Shown piece after piece: positions 43,029 through 50,749 of a stretch of DNA of 64,000 nucleotides. Source of the DNA: JALZKA01 sp963721645 (GTDB lineage Bacteria; Actinomycetota; Thermoleophilia; Solirubrobacterales; 70-9); the NCBI GenBank assembly GCA_963721645.1, contig CAVRJK010000002.1, positions 1,178,001 through 1,242,000 on the forward strand. The letters run 5' to 3'. The notes beneath the pieces were generated by a model that saw only the letters and a list, made by a program, of their open reading frames with translations, made no database searches and was not told the origin of the DNA. Made by a program: the position numbers and the translations under genes. Numbering within the stretch: the stretch's first letter is position 1; each line of letters opens with the position of its first letter.

Positions 43029-43865
43029 TCAAACGTGCGAGGCCAGCGCCATCGCGGGCCCGAGGGCCACGTGCGGAGCCCTGGTCACGGTGATCTCGCC
43101 GTCGGGCCACTCGGCGCTGGCCATCCGCTCAGCCATGGATTCGAAGTACCGGGGCTCTACCTCGACTGCGATCGAGTTCCGTCCCGAGATCATTGCCGCA
43201 GCACTCGTCGTGCCCAGCCCGGCGAACGGGTCCAGGACCGTGTCGCCGGCGAACGAGAACATTCGAATGAGCCGCTCGGCAACCTCGACCGGCAGGACCT
43301 GCGGATGACGCCTGTCGGCAGCGGAGGGAATCAACCAGACGGACGAGGAGCATGTCGCAAAGTAGTCGGCGCCCATCCGTGACGACACCTCGGTCTCGAG
43401 CGAGACCTCTCGCTCGCCCGGCTTGCGCATGACGATGACATCCTGCGCCTCGCAAAGGGACTCTCCGCAAGGTTGGTTCGGCTGGCCGTAGAAGGGCGTG
43501 TCGTCGAGCTCAACCCGGTCGGAAGGCAGCCAACGGATCGCTTGGCGCACTTCCAGCCCATATCGCAGAGTCCGCGCATGGATGTCGGACGCCAGCGGCA
43601 GATCGTCGGAGCTCCGGGCCACGGGACTCGCGATGTAGGCGAGATGCCCTCCGGGTGCGAGCACCCGGTTGCACTCTGCCCAGACGGAGTCGAGCTGGAC
43701 CAGATACTCGTCGTAGTCCGGAATTGCCGAGAACTGGCCGAACACCAGGGAATCGTGGATGCGGCCGAACGAAGGCGGATGCGTGACGACGAGGCTGATC
43801 GACGAATCGGGGACGAAGGCGAGATCCCTGCAGTCGTGCTCGACCAGAGAGTGGTGCGTCGTCAT
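43029..43865 (-). CDS. Orphan DNA (cytosine-N4/adenine-N6) methyltransferase
   Basis: The beta-class order is seen: target/catalytic motif first (SLVVTHPPSF, residues about 23-32), SAM motif last (DTVLDPFAGLGTTSAAA, residues about 220-236, then NSIAVEVEPRYFESM). The catalytic motif is unusual: HPPSF instead of (S/D/N)PPY/F/W. No restriction enzyme is adjacent, so it is an orphan. The ATG at 43865 (MTTHHSLVEHDCRDL) is preferred; an ATG at 43889 is possible. It neighbours topoisomerase IB within the island that splits the pilus locus. Confidence 0.8.
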   Translation of the reverse strand: MTTHHSLVEHDCRDLAFVPDSSISLVVTHPPSFGRIHDSLVFGQFSAIPDYDEYLVQLDSVWAECNRVLAPGGHLAYIASPVARSSDDLPLASDIHARTLRYGLEVRQAIRWLPSDRVELDDTPFYGQPNQPCGESLCEAQDVIVMRKPGEREVSLETEVSSRMGADYFATCSSSVWLIPSAADRRHPQVLPVEVAERLIRMFSFAGDTVLDPFAGLGTTSAAAMISGRNSIAVEVEPRYFESMAERMASAEWPDGEITVTRAPHVALGPAMALASHV

Positions 43866-44010
43866 TGTCGGTGAGCCCCCGTTCAACATTTCCTTCTCCG
43901 TACTCGACGGCAAGGAGAATGGGGTTCACCGGAACCGCGGCGTTCCCTGCGGCTAAATCTTGCTTATGGAGCCTGAACGGGAGATTGCAGGCGGTACGCC
44001 CGCCTCTTGC

Positions 44011-45247
44011 CTACCGGATGTTCTCGTAGAGAGAGAAGATCGGCAGGTACATCGCGATCACGATGAAGCCGACGCCGCCACCGACGAGCATGATCATCAC
44101 CGGCTCGATCAGAGAGGTCAGCGCCTTCACCTTCGCGTCCACTTCGGTCTCATAGAAGTCGGCGACCTTCTCCAGCATCGTCTCGAGCTGCCCGGAGTCC
44201 TCGCCCACGGCCACCATGTGGGAAACCATCGCGGGGAATGCCTCGTTCTCCTGCAGGGGCTTGGCGATCGAGCCGCCGGCCTTCACCGAGGCGTAGACAT
44301 CGTCCATTGCCTCCTCTACAACCGCGTTGCCGGCCGTCTGACCGGCGATCTTGATCGCCTGGAGCATCGGGACTCCCGAGGCTGATCGTGCCCGCGAAAG
44401 TCCGCGACCAGCGGGCCAGCGCGACCTTGTGAACGATGTCGCCGATATGTGCCGGGAAGTTCAGCTTCATCCTGTCCCACTGGTGGCGCCCACGTTCGGT
44501 GGACTTCCAGCGGCTGAAGCCGTACCCCGCCGCCGCAAGCGCTGCGATCACGATGTACCAGCTGCCGGTGATGAAATCCGAGATGCCGACCACGATCCGC
44601 GTCGGCAGCGGCAGCTGCGAGCTGACCCCGGGCGTCTCTTCTGCGATCTCGATGAAGATGTTGGTGAAGACGGGCACCACGAAGGCGCAAACGGCCGCCA
44701 TCACCAGGATCGCGATGACCAGTACGGCGACCGGATACATCATCGCCGAGCGGACCTGACGGCGCAGAGCGTCGAGCCGCTCGAGCTGATCGGCAACGCG
44801 GTCGAGGGCCTCCTCAAGGCGTCCCGAGCCCTCGCCGGCCTGCACCATCGAGCGATACAACGGATCGAAGACGCCCGGCTGGGACTCCATCGCCTGCGCG
44901 ACCGAACTTCCCGCCTCGACGTCTTGACGGAGAGCGATGATCGCCTTGGTGAGCATTTCGTCGTCCGTCTGGTCCTCAAGCGTGTACAGCGAGCGGAGCA
45001 TCGGCATGCCCGACGAGATCAGCGTCGCGTACTGGCGCGAGAAGATCGCGAGCGGCCGCGCCTTGACGCTCTTGAAGCGCTGGAATACCGATTCGAGCTT
45101 GAACGCCTCGCGCTTCTCGGAGACGTCGAGAACGATCAGTCCGCGCTGGCGGAGCTGCTCGGTGACGGCAGCCTTCGAAGACGCCTCGACCTCGCCGCGG
45201 GACGGTACGCCGGCGAGATCAACTGCCCTGAATCCGAACATCGCCAT
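44011..45247 (-). CDS. pilC: Type IV pilus inner-membrane platform protein PilC, frameshifted
   Basis: PilC (GspF family) is the membrane platform on which PilB and PilT act. Both T2SSF domains are visible: RQYATLISSGMPMLRSLYTLEDQTDDE with GSSVAQAMESQPGVFDPLYR-SMVQAGEGSGRLEEAL, and the second copy SGVP-type MLQAIKIAGQTAGNAVVEEA with FPAMVSHMVAVGEDSGQLET. Three transmembrane helices are present. One extra base near 44373 (ISLG / VPMLQAI) splits the frame; the joined product has about 411 residues. It follows pilT by 3 nt. Confidence 0.92.
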
Positions 45248-45250
45248 GGC

Positions 45251-46393
45251 CTAGACCCCTGCTGGGACTGGAGGGCCGGACTGCTGGTGTGGCTGCTGAG
45301 GCTGAGCGCCGGCCTGGGCGGTCCCAGGCATCGGACCGAGCAGACGCTTGAGCTCCTCCGGGACCGACGCGCGCGCCAACGCGATCTGCGGGGAGATCTT
45401 GCCCATCCGCACTAGCTGAGCCAGGTGAGCGTCCATCGTCTGCATCCCGACCGAGCCGGAGGTCTGGAGCGCCGAGTAGATCTGGTGCGTCTTGCCCTCG
45501 CGGATCAGGTTGCGGATCGCCGGGCTCGGCACGAGCACCTCGGTGGCGCAGACGCGGCCGGACCCGTCGGACGTCGGTAGAAGCTGCTGGGTCACGATCC
45601 CCTGGAGGGCAATCGAGAGTTGCATCCGTACCTGCTGCTGCTGATGCGGCGGGAAGACGTCGATGATGCGGTCCACCGTCTGCGCGGTGGACTGCGTGTG
45701 GAGCGTGGCGAACACGAGGTGGCCGGTCTCAGCGGCGGTGAGGGCGGTCGAGATCGTCTCGAGGTCGCGCATCTCGCCGACGAGGATCACGTCGGGGTCT
45801 TCGCGAAGGGCCGACTTGAGGGCGCTCGAGAAGTCGGTGGCGTCTGATCCCACCTCGCGCTGGTTCACGATGCACTTCTTGTGCTTGTGAAGGAACTCGA
45901 TTGGATCCTCGATCGTCAGGATGTGTTCTTCGCGCTCCTCGTTGATCAGGTCGATCATCGACGCGAGCGAGGTCGACTTGCCCGAGCCGGTCGGCCCCGT
46001 CACCAAGACAAACCCGCGCGGCTTGCGGCAGAACTCCTCGAGCACCTGCGGAAGGCCCAGGGTCTGGAGCGACTCGATCTTCTCCGGGATGTGCCGGAAG
46101 GCGGCCGAGATGGCACCGCGCTGAAAGAAGACGTTGACTCGGAATCGAGCTACGCCGGGGATGGCATAGGCGAGGTCCAACTGCAGGTTGTTCTCGAACT
46201 GCTTGCGCTGCGAGTCGTTCAGGATCGAGTAGACGATCTCGCGGGTGTCCTGCGGCTGGAGCGCGGGATAGTCGTCGAGCGGGGTGATCTTGCCGCGCAC
46301 GCGCACCGCCGGCGGGAAACCGGGCGAGAGATGGACGTCGGAGGCCCTTACCTCCACCATCCGATTGAGAACCGTTGCGAAGTCGAGGCTCAT
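45251..46393 (-). CDS. pilT: Pilus retraction ATPase PilT
   Basis: PilT is a hexameric ATPase that depolymerises pili and drives twitching and DNA uptake. Motifs: Walker A GPTGSGKST, Asp box ILTIEDPIEFLH, Walker B ILVGEMRDLETISTALTAAE, His box HLVFATLHTQ, and the PilT-type C-terminal AIRNLIREGKTHQIYSALQTS. The start at 46393 (MSLDFATVLNRMVEVRASDV) matches PilT and gives 380 residues with a Gln/Pro-rich tail. It lies between pilB and pilC. Confidence 0.95.
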   Translation of the reverse strand: MSLDFATVLNRMVEVRASDVHLSPGFPPAVRVRGKITPLDDYPALQPQDTREIVYSILNDSQRKQFENNLQLDLAYAIPGVARFRVNVFFQRGAISAAFRHIPEKIESLQTLGLPQVLEEFCRKPRGFVLVTGPTGSGKSTSLASMIDLINEEREEHILTIEDPIEFLHKHKKCIVNQREVGSDATDFSSALKSALREDPDVILVGEMRDLETISTALTAAETGHLVFATLHTQSTAQTVDRIIDVFPPHQQQQVRMQLSIALQGIVTQQLLPTSDGSGRVCATEVLVPSPAIRNLIREGKTHQIYSALQTSGSVGMQTMDAHLAQLVRMGKISPQIALARASVPEELKRLLGPMPGTAQAGAQPQQPHQQSGPPVPAGV

Positions 46394-46454
46394 CAGACTC
46401 TCTTTCGGCGCGTGGGCGCTCCGGCTTGAGAGCCGGGACGCGATCAACGCGCCG

Positions 46455-48278
46455 TTAGCGTGCGACTCGAGCGACTTCTGCGATCGAGGTGACGCCTGCC
46501 CGGACCTTCCGCAGGCCGTCCTCGGTGAGGGTGATCATGCCCTCCTGGCGGGCTACGGCGGTCAATTCGGCCTCGGATGCGCCCGCGACAGTCATTTCCT
46601 TCAGCGGCTCGGACATGACCATCACCGAATACAGGCCGATGCGGCCCCGATACCCCGATCCGCCGCAGCGGGTGCAGCCCACGGGCTCGAACACGGTCAT
46701 GTCGCCATCAACGTCGTAACCGGCGTCGACCAGGGCCTGATGCGGCATGACTGCTTGGCGCTTGCAGACATCGCAGAGCTTTCGCGCGAGACGCTGAGCG
46801 ATCACGCAGTCGACCGCTGAGGCGGTGAGGAAGGACTCGATGCCCATCTTCTGAAGACGCACGATCGCGCCGGGCGCATCGTTCGTGTGCAGGGTCGTCA
46901 GCACGAGGTGGCCGGTCAGCGCAGCCTCGATCGCGATTCGCGCCGTTTCGGCGTCGCGGATCTCGCCGACCATGATCACGTCCGGGTCGGCACGGAGCAT
47001 CGAGCGCAGTCCGGCCGCAAACGTGAGGCCGGCGCGCCGGTTGACGCCCATCTGATTGATCCCCTCCATCCGGTACTCGACCGGGTCCTCGATCGTGATG
47101 ATCTTCTTCTCGACCGAATTGATCTCGTTGAGCGTCGCGTACAGCGAAGTCGATTTGCCCGATCCCGTCGGCCCCGTGACCAGGATCGCGCCATAAGGCT
47201 TGCGGTAGGAGTTCTCGTAGCGGTCGCGTCCCTCGCCATCCATGCCCAGGTCGTCGAGGGTGCGCATCGCCTGGTCCGTATCGAGGATGCGGATCGTGCA
47301 GCCCTCGCCCTTCTGGGTGGGGAGCGTCGTGATTCGCAGATCGACCTTGCGGCCTTCGACGTTCAGGGATACGCGCCCGTCCTGTGGAACCCGCTTCTCG
47401 GCGATGTCCATGTCGCTCATGATCTTGATGCGCGAGATGACCCCGGCGATCATGCGCTTTGGGACCCTCGCCGCCTCGATCAGCACGCCGTCCACGCGGA
47501 ATCGGACGCGCATCTCTTCGTCCTGCGGCTCGAAGTGGACATCCGAGGCGCCGTCGTTCGTCGCCTGCCCGAGGATGGAATAGACGAGCTTGATGACCGG
47601 CGCATCGTCGGCGGACTCCCGAAGATCGGTGACCTCTACACCCGAGGCCTCCTCTTCTTCCTCCACGGCCTCCGAGACGACCGAATCGAGGGTGTTCAAG
47701 CGGCGGATGAGCGCCTCGATGTCCTCCGGGGCCGCAACGGCGACACGACAGATCGAGCCCGTGATCATCTGGACGTCGTCGATCGCGATGACGTCGGACG
47801 GGTCGGACATCGCCAGGAGCACCGTGTCGTCCGGCATGAAGCCCACGGGCACGGCGTTGTAGCGGCGCGCAGCGGCAGGCGAGATCAGGTTGGACGCGCC
47901 CATATCGACCTTGTAGGAGTTGAGGTCGAGGTGGTACAGGCCGTAGCGCTCAGCGATTGCACGGGAAAGCTGGCTCGAGTCGATCACCTTCTGCTCGATG
48001 AGAATCGACTCCGGAGTGCGCCCTGCACCCCGAGCCTCCTCCACCGCCAGAGCCGCGCGCTCCTTGTCGGCAAAGCCCAGCTCGACCAGCACGTCCGTGA
48101 TGAACATCCCGGAGTGCCCCTTACCGAGCGGAGCGGTGAGGCCGTTCGTGCCGGGCGGGGCCGCGGGCACCTTGTCAGGCATAGCGGGAGCCGGCGCGGC
48201 GGCGGCGTGATCGCGCGCGAGCGCGGTGGCACCGTCGGTGTCGGGAACCGGCTTCAGATAGTCGGGTCGCTCGGTCAT
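46455..48278 (-). CDS. pilB: Pilus extension ATPase PilB
   Basis: PilB powers pilus assembly. An MshEN-type N-terminal domain (residues about 60-210: LVELGFADKERAALAVEEAR, RAIAERYGLYHLDLNSY) precedes the ATPase core: Walker A GPTGSGKST, Asp box ITIEDPVEYRMEG, Walker B VGEIRDAETARIAIEAALTG, His box TTLHTN and the tetracysteine zinc motif CDVCKR...CTRCGG. MshEN domains can bind c-di-GMP, which would fit the pilA riboswitch, but binding residues were not verified. Start ATG overlaps aroE stop (ATGA); 607 residues. Confidence 0.95.
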   Translation of the reverse strand: MTERPDYLKPVPDTDGATALARDHAAAAPAPAMPDKVPAAPPGTNGLTAPLGKGHSGMFITDVLVELGFADKERAALAVEEARGAGRTPESILIEQKVIDSSQLSRAIAERYGLYHLDLNSYKVDMGASNLISPAAARRYNAVPVGFMPDDTVLLAMSDPSDVIAIDDVQMITGSICRVAVAAPEDIEALIRRLNTLDSVVSEAVEEEEEASGVEVTDLRESADDAPVIKLVYSILGQATNDGASDVHFEPQDEEMRVRFRVDGVLIEAARVPKRMIAGVISRIKIMSDMDIAEKRVPQDGRVSLNVEGRKVDLRITTLPTQKGEGCTIRILDTDQAMRTLDDLGMDGEGRDRYENSYRKPYGAILVTGPTGSGKSTSLYATLNEINSVEKKIITIEDPVEYRMEGINQMGVNRRAGLTFAAGLRSMLRADPDVIMVGEIRDAETARIAIEAALTGHLVLTTLHTNDAPGAIVRLQKMGIESFLTASAVDCVIAQRLARKLCDVCKRQAVMPHQALVDAGYDVDGDMTVFEPVGCTRCGGSGYRGRIGLYSVMVMSEPLKEMTVAGASEAELTAVARQEGMITLTEDGLRKVRAGVTSIAEVARVAR

Positions 48279-49090
48279 CCAGAGCTCCGGGCGGCACGGC
48301 GCATCGTGTCCAGGGATGGCTCTGCCTGTGTCCACATCCGAAGCGACGCCGCGCCCTGGCGGGCGAGGATCTCGAGCCCGTCGACCGTTGCGGCGCCTGC
48401 CGCATGCGCAGCCAAGATCAGATCGGTTTCGCGTGAGCCATAGACCAAGTCCATCACCACCTCTGCATTCAGACCATCGTCAAAGACGCGAAATGGCTTG
48501 AGATCGGGCTCCCTCCGTTCGGCTAGGGGTTGCACCCCATTCGCAGCCTCGAGTCCGACCGTAGTGGCGTTCACGACTATCCGGGCGTCCCTGGTCTCAA
48601 GTCCCACGCCCATCTCCAGGGCGAGCGCCTCGGCCTTCTCCGTCGTTCGGTTCCATACGTTCACCACGGCTCCGGCCTCGCGAAGCGCCCAAATCGCGGC
48701 CCGCGCCGACCCGCCGGCGCCCAGAATCAGCGCTCGAACCCCCTCCGGGGAGCCCGGAAGCGCGTCCACGATCGCGACTGCATCGGTGTTTTCGGCGTGG
48801 ATGCGCCCTTCCGCGAAGGTCAGCGTGTTGGCAGCCCCGATCTCCCTGGCGGCGTCGCTCGCCTCGTCGGCAAGAGCGAGGGCTGCGACCTTGTGCGGGA
48901 CTGTCACGTTCACACCCGCAAAGCCCTGGCCGGGTAACGATCTCACCAGCGCCTCGAATCCCTCAGGCGATACCTCGATTGCGTCGTAGGTCCAATCGCC
49001 AGCCAGGCCCATCTCGGCGAGGGCAGCGGTCTGCATCGCGGGCGATCGCGAGTGCGAAACGGGTTGGCCAAGGACGGCGAGCCGCGGCAT
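48275..49090 (-). CDS. aroE: Shikimate dehydrogenase
   Basis: AroE reduces 3-dehydroshikimate with NADPH. The substrate loop is SHSRSPAMQTAAL, the catalytic Lys is in NVTVPHKVAAL, the Asn/Asp pair in AANTL and ENTDA, and the nucleotide motif is GAGGSARAAIWAL with WNRTTEKA. Length 271 residues is usual. It follows mltG by 17 nt (alaS-ruvX-mltG-aroE order) and couples to pilB. Confidence 0.95.
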   Translation of the reverse strand: MPRLAVLGQPVSHSRSPAMQTAALAEMGLAGDWTYDAIEVSPEGFEALVRSLPGQGFAGVNVTVPHKVAALALADEASDAAREIGAANTLTFAEGRIHAENTDAVAIVDALPGSPEGVRALILGAGGSARAAIWALREAGAVVNVWNRTTEKAEALALEMGVGLETRDARIVVNATTVGLEAANGVQPLAERREPDLKPFRVFDDGLNAEVVMDLVYGSRETDLILAAHAAGAATVDGLEILARQGAASLRMWTQAEPSLDTMRRAARSSG

Positions 49091-49107
49091 GAACCGAGGC
49101 TACGCCC

Positions 49108-50347
49108 TCAGCACTCGGTTGGGGAGCCGCCCTCTGCCTGGAGTGCCGCTTGGTACTCCGCTTCGGCCGTGGCGAACTCCTCCTCGGTCTCGACGAAGGT
49201 GTGCTCGTTACACGAGCCCGGCTTGACCACGAAGTAAAAAAAGTCGGTGTCGGCCGGACTGGCGGCGGCCTGTAGAGACGCAAGTCCGGGGTTGCCGATC
49301 GGTCCCGGAGGCAGGCCGGCGTTCGTCCGCGTGTTGTACGGCGTGTCCTCTTCGAGTCGCGAGAGGACTAGCTGTCCTGAGTAGTTCTGGTCCTCGTAGC
49401 GGATAGTCGCGTCGATCCCGAGCGGCGTGCCGTTCTCGAGCCTGTTGTTGATCACCGACGCCGCCAGTTCGCGCTCCTCGGCTACAGCGATCTCGCGCTC
49501 GACCATGGCAGCGATATTCACCAGCTCGTATTGGCGTTCGGCCCTGATCCTTGGCCGCCCCGGCGAGGTTGGCCTCACCGGCGTTGGCCTCGAAGGCCTC
49601 GAGCTGCTTTTCGACGAGGTCTTCCACCTTCGCCCCCTTGAACAGCTCGTAGGTAGCGGGGAACAAGAAGCCTTCCAGGTTGGGCGCATCCCCGGCGCCG
49701 TATTCGGCGAGATCGAATCCCTTGAAGGACTCCGTTGCCGCCAAATAGTCGCCCTTCAGCCCCGCCTTCTTTGCCACCTGAGCGATCTGGGTGCGGTCGT
49801 AGCCCTCCGGAACCACGACCTCCATCGTCTTCCTCTCCTTCGGCGCGCTCACGGGAGCGTCGTCGCTTCCCCCGCGACTGATGATCGTCCCAACCGCCGC
49901 AACGACGAAGATCAGGAGTCCCAGCCCGACGAGGGCAAAGACGCGACGGCGGTGGACTGCATCCGACGATCGACGCCTCGGAGGCAGAGACGGCGGCACG
50001 GGCTGGGCGGGGTGGTCAGCCGTGGGAGGTTCGTAAGCACCCGGTACCTCGGCTTCACGCTCCGGCTCAACGGGCTCCGCAGACGACTCGACCGGCGGTG
50101 GGGCAACCGGCAGAATCGGCTCGACCGGTGGTGGGGACTGCTCGACCGGCGGCTCGACAGGCGGTGGGACCGGCTCGATCGGCGGCGGGGCAGGCTCAGC
50201 GGGCTCCTCATCCATGCCGGAGCGAACCCGCTCACCCAGTGACTCGCGCGCCTTTTCGCCCTGACGCCTGCGTTCGCGCTCGATGCGGCGAGCCTCGCGC
50301 TCACGCGCAGCCTCGTCGTCCGCAAAGGGGTCGTGCCAGTCGCTCAT
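49108..50347 (-). CDS. mltG: Endolytic peptidoglycan transglycosylase MltG, frameshifted
   Basis: MltG cuts nascent glycan strands at the membrane. A long Pro/Glu-rich cytoplasmic region with repeated PPPVEP units (residues about 50-90) precedes a transmembrane helix (VFALVGLGLLIFVVAAVGTI) and the YceG domain: NLEGFLFPATYELFKGAKVE, AAMVEREIA with catalytic Glu, VINNRLENGTPLGIDATIRY and NTRTNAGLPPGPIGNPGLAS-L. One extra base near 49551 breaks GAAK / RIRAERQYELV. Joined length about 413 residues. Confidence 0.93.
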
Positions 50348-50742
50348 GGGTTGTGGTGCCCCGGTCCCGCCCGGTGCTGGAGGAAAGACTCAAGCAGATG
50401 CGCCGCCGCAAGCGCATCATTCGGCGCGCCCGCGCCGGAGCGGGAGCTCGTCGACGCCATCCGGGTCGTCAATCTCTCGTCGTAGGTCGTGACCGGCACG
50501 TCGAGCAGGCGCTCGAGCGCCGACGCGTAGGCGCGGGCGCTCCGTGCCTGCTCACCCTCATCGCCGGAGAGCGTCAGCGGCAGACCGACGACGACCATCT
50601 CGGCCGCCTTCTCGGAGACGAGAGTCGCCGCCTCGGCCGGGTCGGGCCCAAGCACCCCGGCCGGAGTCGCGATCGTCTCCGTCGGATCGCAGGTGGCGGC
50701 ACCCACGCGAACTTCTCCGTGGTCGAGCGCGAGGATTCGCAT
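50344..50742 (-). CDS. ruvX: RuvX/YqgF family RNase H-fold nuclease
   Basis: The YqgF/RuvX family acts in 16S rRNA maturation or Holliday junction resolution. The protein has the typical start MRILALDHGEVRVGAATCDP, VVGLPLTLSGDEGEQARSAR and VTTYDERLTTRMA, carrying the acidic RNase H residues. The ATG at 50742 gives 132 residues, normal for the family. Position between alaS and mltG is classical. Confidence 0.92.
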   Translation of the reverse strand: MRILALDHGEVRVGAATCDPTETIATPAGVLGPDPAEAATLVSEKAAEMVVVGLPLTLSGDEGEQARSARAYASALERLLDVPVTTYDERLTTRMASTSSRSGAGAPNDALAAAHLLESFLQHRAGPGHHNP

Positions 50743-50749
50743 CCCTGTC

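Noticed and set aside
43989..44005. Terminator after pilC (AGGCGG-N5-CCGCCT)
   Set aside because: The stem is only six base pairs and no U-tract follows.
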